A stretch of 14,907 nt of DNA from Bacteroidota bacterium. Lineage in GTDB: Bacteria; Bacteroidota; Bacteroidia; Bacteroidales; Bacteroidaceae. Location of the stretch: NCBI GenBank assembly GCA_023415545.1, contig JAEZKJ010000083.1, positions 1 through 14,907 on the forward strand, in the 5' to 3' direction. The position numbers and the translations under genes were made by a program. A model generated the notes under the pieces. It did not search any database and was not told the DNA's origin. It was given only the letters and a program-made list of their open reading frames with translations. Positions 8,242 through 14,907 of this stretch are shown one piece after another. Position 1 is the first letter of the stretch, and every line of letters begins with the position of its first letter.

Positions 8242-8275
8242 AAATTCAATTATTAATGAAAAATTTATTGAATTT
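8242..8275 (+). promoter_or_regulatory. Hairpin placing the mreC start codon in its loop
   Basis: AAATTCAAT (8242-8250) is perfectly complementary to ATTGAATTT (8267-8275), with a G:U pair possible at 8241/8276. The 16-nt loop contains the mreC ATG (8256-8258). It sits across the mreB-mreC junction and could modulate mreC translation. All pairs but two are A:U, so stability is low. Confidence 0.25.
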
Positions 8276-9104
8276 TCTTATAAAGTATAATTACTGGTTC
8301 CTTTTTATTCTTTTAGAAGGAATCAGTTTTACTTTATTATTTCATTTCAATAGTTATCAAGGAAGTGCTTACTTTACCTCTGCCAACTATATAGCCGGTA
8401 ATATTTATCAGATTAAAAATGAGCTGACAGGTTATTTCCATCTTACCACTGTTAATAAAGAGTTGGTAAAACAAAATGTGGAGTTGTCACTGCAACTGCA
8501 GAACTATCATGATAAGCTTATGGAACTTACTCAAGATAGTACAGCTCTTAACAGGATGAAACAAGAGGCATTGTTGGGCTATGACATTATTGGGGCTAAA
8601 GTAATAAATAATAGTGTTACATATAGAGATAATTATATCACTTTAAATCGTGGTGAAGCTGATGGAGTGAAGAGTGAGATGGGAGTAGTAAGTGGGAATG
8701 GTGTTGTAGGTATTGTATATCTTACTTCTAAACATTTCTCAATTGTTATACCTATATTAAACTCGAAAAGCAACATAAGCTGTAAACTTAAAAACAACGA
8801 TTATTTTGGTGCTATGACATGGGATAATAAATCACCTCAGTTTGGATTTATTAATGATATGCCACGTCATGCGGAATTTGTAGTTGGTGATACAATTGTC
8901 ACTAGTGGGCATAGTGCAGTATTCCCAAAAGGATTACCGATAGGAACAGTGCATAGCATAAATAATAGTGAGGACGGGTTGTCTTTCAAACTTAAGGTAA
9001 AACTATTTACTGACTTTGCAAAATTACACGACGTGAGAGTTATTTCAAGAAAAGATGTGAGTGAGCAGACTGATCTTGAGAGTAAAATAGAACAGTTAAG
9101 ATAA
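8256..9104 (+). CDS. mreC: Rod shape-determining protein MreC
   Basis: MreC is a bitopic inner-membrane protein whose periplasmic part contacts and activates PBP2. The 282 residues begin with a short cytoplasmic stretch and one membrane helix (about 13-31, YWFLFILLEGISFTLLF). A predicted coiled coil follows (about 62-105, TVNKELVKQNVELSLQLQ and onward). The rest forms the two-lobed beta domain (about 112-265), with TLNRGEADGVKSEMGVV and VTSGHSAVFPKGLPIGTV as typical family segments. Length matches the family. The start is ATG at 8256, 25 bp after mreB; there is no Shine-Dalgarno. The stop is 5 bp before mreD. Confidence 0.95.
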   Translation: MKNLLNFLIKYNYWFLFILLEGISFTLLFHFNSYQGSAYFTSANYIAGNIYQIKNELTGYFHLTTVNKELVKQNVELSLQLQNYHDKLMELTQDSTALNRMKQEALLGYDIIGAKVINNSVTYRDNYITLNRGEADGVKSEMGVVSGNGVVGIVYLTSKHFSIVIPILNSKSNISCKLKNNDYFGAMTWDNKSPQFGFINDMPRHAEFVVGDTIVTSGHSAVFPKGLPIGTVHSINNSEDGLSFKLKVKLFTDFAKLHDVRVISRKDVSEQTDLESKIEQLR

Positions 9105-9109
9105 TTTTA

Positions 9110-9607
9110 ATGATAATCTATTTAAAAAGAGTAGCTTTATTTTTAGGCTTAATACTATTACAGTCATTAATCCTAAATAATATTCATATCAATGGATATG
9201 GGACTCCTTTTTTATATATCTTTTTCATATTGATATTTAGTTCTAATGCCGGAAAGAACACATTAATGTTGTGGGCTTTCTCCATGGGAATTATTATAGA
9301 TGCATTTTCAAATACTCCCGGTTTAAATGCTGCTTCGGCTACTTTTTTAGCTCTCATACGAAACCCTTTATTACACTCATTTACTCTACATGATAACAAT
9401 GAGATATTTGATCCGGGAATATCTTCTATGGGTTTATCATCATTTACAAAATATACTATTGTACTTTCACTATTGTTCTGTACATGTTTACAACTTTTAA
9501 ATTCGTTTTCTCTGTTTGAGCCGATTCAATTATTAATAAAGATATTAGTAGACACTATAATTACATCGATTTTTATACTATGCGTTGATGCTGTCTGGAG
9601 GAGATAA
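9110..9607 (+). CDS. mreD: Rod shape-determining membrane protein MreD
   Basis: This is a 165-residue integral membrane protein with about five hydrophobic segments (about 7-24, 34-46, 51-65, 114-132 and 140-162). The segment MGIIIDAFSNTPGLNAASATFLA (first 20 residues at about 59-78) matches the conserved MreD core with its Asp and Gly residues. MreD partners MreC in the elongasome and is weakly conserved, so position between mreC and mrdA supports the call. It begins 5 bp after the mreC stop. Its last codons (CTGGAGGAGA) include the ribosome-binding site of mrdA. Confidence 0.93.
   Translation: MIIYLKRVALFLGLILLQSLILNNIHINGYGTPFLYIFFILIFSSNAGKNTLMLWAFSMGIIIDAFSNTPGLNAASATFLALIRNPLLHSFTLHDNNEIFDPGISSMGLSSFTKYTIVLSLLFCTCLQLLNSFSLFEPIQLLIKILVDTIITSIFILCVDAVWRR
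9597..9603 (+). promoter_or_regulatory. Strong Shine-Dalgarno for mrdA GTG start
   Basis: GGAGGAG inside the last codons of mreD ends 6 nt before the GTG at 9610. Other genes here lack Shine-Dalgarno sequences, so this site supports the GTG start and suggests translational coupling. Part of its match is forced by the mreD C-terminus (Trp-Arg-Arg). Confidence 0.6.
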
Positions 9608-9609
9608 TT

Positions 9610-11460
9610 GTGAAAAGAGATTATAATCTTGAAAAGAGAAAATATGTTATTGGAGGAGCAGTAGTTTTTATTGTTCTAGTATTCCTTGTACGTCTATTTT
9701 CTCTTCAGATAATGAGTGAGGATTATAAAAAGTATGCTGATAGTAATGCTTTATTAAATAAAATTCAGTATCCTAGTCGTGGAGGAATATATGATCGAAA
9801 TGGTAAATTGCTAGTTTATAATCAGCCATCATACGATATAACTATTATTCCAAATGAGATAAAAGATTTGGATACTTTGGATTTCTGTAAAACACTTAAT
9901 ATAACACCTGAATTCTTAAGAAAGAGATTTCGAGAGATAAAGGATAAGAGATTAAATCCGGGATATTCTCGTTATACTAATCAGGTATTGATGACACAGT
10001 TATCGGCCGAGGAGTGTGGCGTATTCCAAGAGAAACTCTTTAAGTTTCCAGGGTTCTATATTCAACGTCGTTCCATCCGTCAATATACTTATGACTCATC
10101 TGCTCATGTACTTGGTGATATAGCAGAGGTTTCAAAAGCTGATATTGCAGAAGATGACTACTATAAAAGAGGAGACTTTATAGGAAAACAAGGTGTTGAG
10201 AAGTCATACGAAAAAGTGCTTCGAGGTGAAAAAGGGGTTGAGGTCCTTTTACGAGATGCACGAGGTCGTATCAAAGGCAAATATATGGATGGGATGTATG
10301 ATAAGACACCTATTCCCGGAAAGAATCTTACTCTTGGCATTGACATAGAACTTCAGTTACTAGCCGAGCGACTTATGCAGAATAAAATAGGAAGTGTTGT
10401 TGCCATTGACCCTGAAACAGGTGAAATACTTTGTATGGTTTCAACTCCTACATTTAACCCACGTATGATGGTTGGACGACAACGAGGGAAAAATCATCTT
10501 GATTTGGCACGTGATTCATGGAAGCCTTTGCTTAATCGTTCAATAATGGGTGCTTATCCTCCTGGATCGACTTTTAAAACATCGCAAGCTCTTACTTTCC
10601 TTCAAGAGGGGATTATAAATACTCATACACAATATCCATGTTATCATGGTTTTGTACATGCCGGATTGCGTGTAGGATGTCACCCACATGCATCTCCTTT
10701 ATCTGTCGTTCCATCGTTGGAGACATCGTGTAATGCCTTTTTCTGTTGGGGATTGTATCATATGATAGGAAACAAAAAGAAGTATGGTTCGGTACAGAAC
10801 GCTATGTCTACATGGCGTGATTACATGGTTTCAATGGGCTTTGGGTATAAATTAGGTGTTGATTTACCTGGTGAAAAACGAGGGATGATACCCAATGCTC
10901 AATATTATGATAAAAATTATCGTGGTTCATGGAACGGATTAACGATTATATCCATCTCTATCGGACAGGGCGAGGTGACATTGACCCCACTACAAATAGC
11001 CAACTTGGGCGCCACTATTGCCAATAGAGGATATTATATTACCCCACATGTGGTAAAGAAAATACAGGGCGAAACAATAGACCCTATTTACTCGGAGAAG
11101 CATTACACAAAAGTTAATAAAGAACACTATGAGGTCGTTGTTGAGGGTATGCGCGATGCAGTTCTAGGAGGTACTTGTAGAGGAGCTAATATCCCTGGAA
11201 TAGAGGTTTGTGGGAAAACCGGTACTGCTCAAAATAGAGGTAAAGACCATTCTGTTTTTATGGGATTTGCACCAATGAACAATCCTAAAATAGCTATAGC
11301 TGTGTATGTAGAGAATGGTGGATTTGGAGCTGTTTATGGTGTTCCAATTGGAGCACTAATAATGGAAAAATATTTGAAAGGTGAACTTTCAGAAGAGAGT
11401 GAAGTTAAAGCTGAGATGATACAAAATAGAATAATTGAATATGGTGCGCACCAACGTTAA
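9610..11460 (+). CDS. mrdA: Penicillin-binding protein 2 (elongasome transpeptidase)
   Basis: PBP2 is the class B transpeptidase that cross-links peptidoglycan during elongation, acting in the periplasm with RodA. The 616 residues have a basic cytoplasmic tip, one membrane anchor (about 13-31), the pedestal-domain motif RGGIYDRNG (57-65), and a C-terminal transpeptidase domain with all three active-site motifs: STFK (catalytic Ser320, Lys323), SCN (373-375) and KTG (536-538). Length is normal. The start is GTG at 9610, 2 bp after the mreD stop, chosen because of the strong upstream Shine-Dalgarno and because it gives the expected short N-terminal tip. Its 3' end overlaps rodA by 20 bp. Confidence 0.97.
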   Translation: MKRDYNLEKRKYVIGGAVVFIVLVFLVRLFSLQIMSEDYKKYADSNALLNKIQYPSRGGIYDRNGKLLVYNQPSYDITIIPNEIKDLDTLDFCKTLNITPEFLRKRFREIKDKRLNPGYSRYTNQVLMTQLSAEECGVFQEKLFKFPGFYIQRRSIRQYTYDSSAHVLGDIAEVSKADIAEDDYYKRGDFIGKQGVEKSYEKVLRGEKGVEVLLRDARGRIKGKYMDGMYDKTPIPGKNLTLGIDIELQLLAERLMQNKIGSVVAIDPETGEILCMVSTPTFNPRMMVGRQRGKNHLDLARDSWKPLLNRSIMGAYPPGSTFKTSQALTFLQEGIINTHTQYPCYHGFVHAGLRVGCHPHASPLSVVPSLETSCNAFFCWGLYHMIGNKKKYGSVQNAMSTWRDYMVSMGFGYKLGVDLPGEKRGMIPNAQYYDKNYRGSWNGLTIISISIGQGEVTLTPLQIANLGATIANRGYYITPHVVKKIQGETIDPIYSEKHYTKVNKEHYEVVVEGMRDAVLGGTCRGANIPGIEVCGKTGTAQNRGKDHSVFMGFAPMNNPKIAIAVYVENGGFGAVYGVPIGALIMEKYLKGELSEESEVKAEMIQNRIIEYGAHQR

Positions 11461-12892
11461 TTTATGGAGAAATGTTGATTGGATAACTATTACAATATAT
11501 TTGCTTTTAGTTATTGCAGGATGGTTCAGTGTATGCGGTGCCAGCTATAATTATGGAGATTTCGATTTCTTTAGTTTTGACTCTCGAGCAGGAAAACAGT
11601 TAGTATGGATAGGTTGTTCCCTTGGCCTTGGCTTTGTGCTATTAATGCTTGAGGAGAAGTTGTATGATATGTTTTCATATGTACTCTATGCTTTAATGAT
11701 GGTTCTGCTTTTTATAACACCATTTCTTGCAGAAGATACAAAAGGATCATATTCTTGGATAAAGTTTGGACCTGTTAGTTTGCAGCCGGCTGAATTTGCC
11801 AAATTTGCAACCTCTCTGGCATTGGCAAAGTTCATAAGCTCATACAACTTTTATATCGATAAGAACAAACATTTTGCTGCAGTAATAGCGATGATACTTC
11901 TTCCTATGTTCTTAATCGTCATGCAACGTGAAACCGGCTCAGCATTAGTATACTTAGCATTCTTTTTTATGCTTTATCGCGAGGGTATGCCGGGTTCAAT
12001 ACTATTTATTGGAATTTGTGCTGTACTCTATTTTGTTGTAGGTATTAAGTTTAGTACAGAATTTCTTCCTGATGGATATACAGTAATTGGTGAGTTCACA
12101 GTACTCTCGCTTATAATTATGTTTACATCTCTTCTGATAAAGATCTACTGTAATAAAACATCCATAGCATTATATATATTTTTCAGTTGTGCTTTAATTA
12201 TTGGTATAGCTTTATTCGTTAGTAGTTATTATCCTTTCGACGTAACTTTAGTACAATATGGCATATCTGTTATCTTAGTTTTTTATCTATTATTTCTTGC
12301 TCTACGAGATAGGATGAAGAACTATTTCTATATAGCTCTATTTGCTATAGGTTCTATCGGGTTTTTATATTCAGCCGAGTATCTCTTTAACGATCTTCTT
12401 GAACCACATCAACAGATAAGAATAAAGGTTGTTCTTGGTATGGAGGAGGACTTAACAGGTGCAGGTTATAATGTAAATCAAAGTAAGATAGCTATAGGTT
12501 CTGGAGGTATATTAGGAAAGGGCTTTCTTAATGGAACTCAAACTAAATTAAAGTATGTACCTGAACAAGATACAGATTTTATATTTTGTACTATAGGTGA
12601 GGAGCAGGGCTTTGTAGGATCAGCAGCAGTGTTGTTGTTATTTATGATATTGATACTTCGATTAATATCTCTTTCTGAACGCCAGCATAGTCGTTTTTCG
12701 CGAGTCTATGGCTATTGTGTTCTGAGTATTTTGCTATTCCATATGTTTATTAATATTGGGATGGTAATCGGTCTGGCACCGGTTATAGGCATTCCATTGC
12801 CATTTTTTAGCTATGGAGGCTCATCTTTGTGGGGATTTACTATACTTCTTTTTGTATTCTTAAGGATGGATGCAGCAAGGAAAAGAATATAA
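11441..12892 (+). CDS. rodA: Peptidoglycan glycosyltransferase RodA (SEDS family)
   Basis: RodA polymerises lipid II into glycan strands in the inner membrane in complex with PBP2. SEDS landmarks are SLQPAEFAKFATSLALAKF (113-131), QRETGSALV (162-170), the segment GAGYNVNQSKIAIGSGGILG (340-359), and YVPEQDTDFIF (372-382), where Asp379 aligns with the catalytic Asp of E. coli RodA (Asp262). The C-terminus has PFFSYGGSS. At 483 residues it is about 110 longer than E. coli RodA; the excess lies mainly between residues 185 and 315 as additional hydrophobic segments. I start at ATG 11441, overlapping mrdA by 20 bp; an in-frame TTG at 11435 is less likely. It is the last gene of the operon. Confidence 0.95.
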   Translation: MVRTNVNLWRNVDWITITIYLLLVIAGWFSVCGASYNYGDFDFFSFDSRAGKQLVWIGCSLGLGFVLLMLEEKLYDMFSYVLYALMMVLLFITPFLAEDTKGSYSWIKFGPVSLQPAEFAKFATSLALAKFISSYNFYIDKNKHFAAVIAMILLPMFLIVMQRETGSALVYLAFFFMLYREGMPGSILFIGICAVLYFVVGIKFSTEFLPDGYTVIGEFTVLSLIIMFTSLLIKIYCNKTSIALYIFFSCALIIGIALFVSSYYPFDVTLVQYGISVILVFYLLFLALRDRMKNYFYIALFAIGSIGFLYSAEYLFNDLLEPHQQIRIKVVLGMEEDLTGAGYNVNQSKIAIGSGGILGKGFLNGTQTKLKYVPEQDTDFIFCTIGEEQGFVGSAAVLLLFMILILRLISLSERQHSRFSRVYGYCVLSILLFHMFINIGMVIGLAPVIGIPLPFFSYGGSSLWGFTILLFVFLRMDAARKRI

Positions 12893-12906
12893 AAGTTCTT
12901 TTTCTT
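12877..12906. terminator. Possible compact bidirectional terminator between rodA and gldH
   Basis: AAGGAAAAGAA (12877-12887) can pair with TTCTTTTTCTT (12896-12906) over 11 bp with one G:U, leaving an 8-nt loop. It overlaps the rodA stop codon and fills most of the 20-bp gap between the two convergent stop codons. Nearly all pairs are A:U, so strength is doubtful. Confidence 0.35.
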
Positions 12907-12912
12907 CAAATT

Positions 12913-13383
12913 TTAATTGGATACTTTCATAAGTTTAATGCCTACATCACTAATTCCTTTCAAATTAGAGTCTCTCATAATATGTCGTACATATATATTA
13001 GGCTTATAACTATATTCAACTTTAAACGTTTTGTTTATTATTGAATCGTTTTGATATAATCCAGATATACCAGTACCAATCCATTTCCCAGATTTGTCGG
13101 CTAGAATAAGTTGTATGCTATCGCGTTTCACTCCTTTAGAACTTGAAAGATTTTCAGTAATCTCAACCCAAAGGTTTCTATATTTATAATTCGAGTTATG
13201 TCTTACGCCAATTTCAATTGCGTAAATCCCTTTTTCCAAAGTTGCAGGCAGTTGATATATAAGGGTATCACCCTTATGCCAACCATTGGTAGAGGTTGAA
13301 CGATAAGAGTGATATTTAGTATTGTTTTGGCAGGAGGCCATCAATAAAGAGAAGCAAATAATTAAAAAGCTATTTATTCTCAT
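12913..13383 (-). CDS. gldH: GldH family lipoprotein
   Basis: This is a 156-residue lipoprotein. MRINSFLIICFSLLMASC is a lipoprotein signal peptide with lipobox MAS-Cys18, so the mature protein is membrane-anchored. The body has GldH-family segments: YHSYRSTSTNGWHKGDTL, RNLWVEI, ADKSGKWIGTGISGLYQ, and near the end SNLKGISDVGIKL. GldH was named for gliding motility in Flavobacterium, but the gene is retained in non-motile Bacteroidales, where its role is unclear. I chose the ATG at 13383 because it begins the signal peptide. The frame stays open upstream to 13806, but that extension lies inside the repetitive part of ricT and would hide the signal peptide. It overlaps the end of ricT by 14 bp. 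Confidence 0.88.
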   Translation of the reverse strand: MRINSFLIICFSLLMASCQNNTKYHSYRSTSTNGWHKGDTLIYQLPATLEKGIYAIEIGVRHNSNYKYRNLWVEITENLSSSKGVKRDSIQLILADKSGKWIGTGISGLYQNDSIINKTFKVEYSYKPNIYVRHIMRDSNLKGISDVGIKLMKVSN

Positions 13384-14854
13384 TCTTAGGCTCATTGTTC
13401 CCTTTATGATTTTCATTAGCTCTGTTAGGACGGTTATCACGGAATTTATTTTTATGTCCATTATTATTTTTCTGCCCATTATTATTCTGCCCGTTATTGT
13501 TACGCTGTCCATTATTGTTTTGTGCAGATTGTCTATTATCGTTTGTTCCTCCCTGCGCTTGGTTCTTGTTTTGGTTATTAGCTTTATTATCAGCTTTGTT
13601 CTCAGGTTGAGGACGTTGTCCGTTTTGATTTTGGGGCTTATTATTTTGTTTAACAGGACTATTATTCCCCTGATTATTATTTGCCTGGTTATTGTTAGGC
13701 TGGTTATTATTTGCCTGGCTATTGTTAGGCTGATTGTTATTAGGCCTATTATTATGGTCTGAATTTTTTTTCTTCTTCTTATTCTTATTGTTTTTGCTCT
13801 TGTCAAAACGAGTCAGACTCTCTTGCTCAACTAAGTCTACCGGTGTAGCAGGCTGTTGCTTAGCTACTTCAACTAAAGATTCTGGTTTTTCCCCACGACG
13901 GTTCATATTAATGATATCAAACGCTCTCTTTGTTGATATAGTTACTGCATTTGCAAGGAAGTTTTTATCTGTAGAATATGTAATTACCCCTTTCAATATA
14001 TCCGCTTTAAAGAAGAAGAAGGTATTGTCGAGAGTTTCAAGTTGAATTTCTCTACTTGGGAATCTCTTTTGAGCCTCTACATAAGCATCAACTTCATAGT
14101 TCATGCAGCATTTAAGTTTTGCACACTGACCTGCAAGTTTCTGAGGATTAAGTGAAATGTCCTGAAATCTTGCAGCAGTAGTTGATACCGAACTAAAGCT
14201 TGTAATCCATGTAGCACAGCAAAGTTCTCTTCCACAAGGTCCTATTCCTCCAATTCTACCGGCCTCTTGACGAGCACCAATCTGTTTCATCTCAATACGT
14301 ACATGGAAAGTTTCAGCCAGCACCTTTATTAGTTGACGGAAGTCAACCCTCTCATCAGCAATATAGTAAAATATAGCTTTATTGCCATCGCCTTGATACT
14401 CCACGTCACCAATTTTCATGTTCAAGTTTAGATTTTTAGCAATCTGTCTTGATTTAATCATGGTTTCGTGCTCTTTAGCTTTAGCTTCTTCATATTTTTC
14501 CATATCCACAGGCTTAACCTTTCTGTAGACACGCTTTATTTCGATGTCAGGTTTAATGTTAGCCTTCTTCATCTGAAGAGGAACCAAACGTCCTGTAAGA
14601 GTAACAACACCAATATCATGACCAGGACTGGCCTCAACAGCTACAGTGTCACCTTTCTCTATATTAATTTTATTGCTGTTAAGATAATATCCTTTCCTCG
14701 TATTTTTAAATTGTACTTCAACCATATACTGATTATCTGAGTTCCCTGGAACATCAGCTAACCAGTCGTATGTATTGAGCTGTCTATCTTGTCGTCCGCA
14801 GCCTTTGCAACTTAAGCAGCCACTTCCGTTCTTTAATTTAAAGTCATTATTCAT
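13370..14854 (-). CDS. ricT: RicT/YaaT-like PSP1-domain protein with Asn/Gln-rich tail
   Basis: This is a 494-residue protein of the PSP1/RicT (YaaT) family. The conserved core (about 40-310) contains GGIGPCGRELCCATW (203-216) and AGQCAKLKCCMNYE (241-254). Their cysteines (207, 212, 213, 244, 249, 250) match those proposed to bind Fe-S clusters in B. subtilis RicT, which with RicA and RicF affects mRNA processing and development. An extra CxxCxxC (Cys13, 16, 19) sits at the N-terminus. From about residue 352 the protein becomes disordered: a lysine run (359-363) and then some 130 residues dominated by Asn, Gln, Lys and Gly with short repeats. It starts 12 bp after the likely holB stop and overlaps gldH. 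The function in Bacteroidota is not established. Confidence 0.88.
   Translation of the reverse strand: MNNDFKLKNGSGCLSCKGCGRQDRQLNTYDWLADVPGNSDNQYMVEVQFKNTRKGYYLNSNKINIEKGDTVAVEASPGHDIGVVTLTGRLVPLQMKKANIKPDIEIKRVYRKVKPVDMEKYEEAKAKEHETMIKSRQIAKNLNLNMKIGDVEYQGDGNKAIFYYIADERVDFRQLIKVLAETFHVRIEMKQIGARQEAGRIGGIGPCGRELCCATWITSFSSVSTTAARFQDISLNPQKLAGQCAKLKCCMNYEVDAYVEAQKRFPSREIQLETLDNTFFFFKADILKGVITYSTDKNFLANAVTISTKRAFDIINMNRRGEKPESLVEVAKQQPATPVDLVEQESLTRFDKSKNNKNKKKKKNSDHNNRPNNNQPNNSQANNNQPNNNQANNNQGNNSPVKQNNKPQNQNGQRPQPENKADNKANNQNKNQAQGGTNDNRQSAQNNNGQRNNNGQNNNGQKNNNGHKNKFRDNRPNRANENHKGNNEPKNENK
13454..13519 (-). repeat. NNNGQ repeats in the RicT tail
   Basis: Four copies of NNNG(Q/H), some preceded by Arg or Lys, occupy RicT residues 446-467. 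The DNA repeats with a 15-18 bp period (CATTATTATT / CGTTATTGTT variants on the plus strand). It is part of the disordered C-terminal tail and a likely site of slippage-driven length variation. Confidence 0.75.
13671..13730 (-). repeat. 30-bp tandem repeat in the RicT tail
   Basis: Two adjacent 30-bp units (13671-13700 and 13701-13730) differ at only two positions, and a degraded third begins at 13731. The unit keeps the reading frame and encodes a 10-residue Asn/Gln/Pro repeat (type QPNNNQANNN, residues about 375-395). High identity at the DNA level indicates recent duplication. Confidence 0.8.
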
Positions 14855-14866
14855 AATATCAATATA

Positions 14867-14907
14867 TTATTTTTGTATAAGAAGCACTATCATCTTTAAT
14901 GAGAAAT
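14867..14907 (-). CDS. holB: C-terminal end of DNA polymerase III delta' subunit (HolB), truncated by window edge
   Basis: Reading the minus strand from 14905, the frame encodes FSLKMIVLLIQK and a TAA at 14869-14867. A hydrophobic ending of the type LKMIVLL and the position just upstream of ricT fit my recollection of HolB C-termini and gene order in Bacteroidales. Only 12 codons are visible; another minus frame is also open to the edge, so the call rests mostly on context. If correct, the gap to ricT is 12 bp, implying one transcript holB-ricT-gldH. Confidence 0.5.
   Translation of the reverse strand, partial: FSLKMIVLLIQK

Noticed and set aside
12829..13044. Plus-strand ORF spanning the rodA end and gldH
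   Set aside because: It begins within rodA in another frame and runs antisense to gldH; both real genes explain the sequence.
13454..13740. CRISPR-like repeats
   Set aside because: The repeats are in-frame codon repeats with no unique spacers, inside a coding region, and there are no cas genes.
13322..13762. Plus-strand ORF of 146 very hydrophobic residues
   Set aside because: It is the complement of the AAY-rich ricT tail, which reads as Ile/Val/Leu codons; it starts in gldH, has no ribosome-binding site, and shows no family features.
13384..13806. N-terminal extension of gldH giving a 297-residue protein
   Set aside because: The extension lies antiphase inside the Asn-rich ricT tail, is basic and Ile/Thr-rich, and would bury a clear lipoprotein signal peptide that begins at 13383.

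Overview
The window looks like a stretch of AT-rich Bacteroidota chromosome, most likely order Bacteroidales. Three things point there. The gene order purH-mreB-mreC-mreD-mrdA-rodA, facing holB-ricT-gldH, is a Bacteroidales arrangement. The promoters match the Bacteroidota -7 consensus TAnnTTTG. Start codons mostly lack Shine-Dalgarno sequences and instead follow A-rich leaders. No mobile element, tRNA, rRNA or CRISPR array was seen.

Layout: (1) 1-1092, plus strand: the 3' part of a superfamily-1 helicase gene that is open from the window's left edge. (2) 1093-1369: a convergent gap with one strong hairpin, probably a shared terminator. (3) 1370-2884, minus: a major-facilitator transporter most like hexuronate (ExuT/ACS-type) symporters, with its own promoter in a 320-bp upstream gap. 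That gap also holds a 92-bp nested inverted repeat. (4) 3205-5475, minus: a PiT/Pho4 phosphate transporter with a long C-terminal cytoplasmic helical domain. (5) 5476-5669: a divergent promoter region. (6) 5670-12892, plus: a tight operon purH-mreB-mreC-mreD-mrdA-rodA. (7) 12913-14907, minus: gldH and ricT, preceded by what looks like the last codons of holB, converging on rodA with only 20 bp between stop codons.

The operon couples the last two steps of purine synthesis (PurH) to the elongasome: MreB filaments, MreC/MreD, the transpeptidase PBP2 and the glycosyltransferase RodA. Genes from mreB on are separated by 25 bp or less, or overlap, which suggests co-transcription and translational coupling. 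On the other side, holB, ricT and gldH are also nearly contiguous or overlapping and probably form one transcript.

Most of the window is conserved housekeeping DNA, and I do not see a new defence or mobile system. The points most worth a second look are the nested, switch-like inverted repeat behind the phosphate transporter gene, the Asn/Gln-rich repeat tail of RicT with its A8 tract and an open +1 frame running into gldH, the extra cysteine cluster at the RicT N-terminus, and the enlarged membrane core of RodA.
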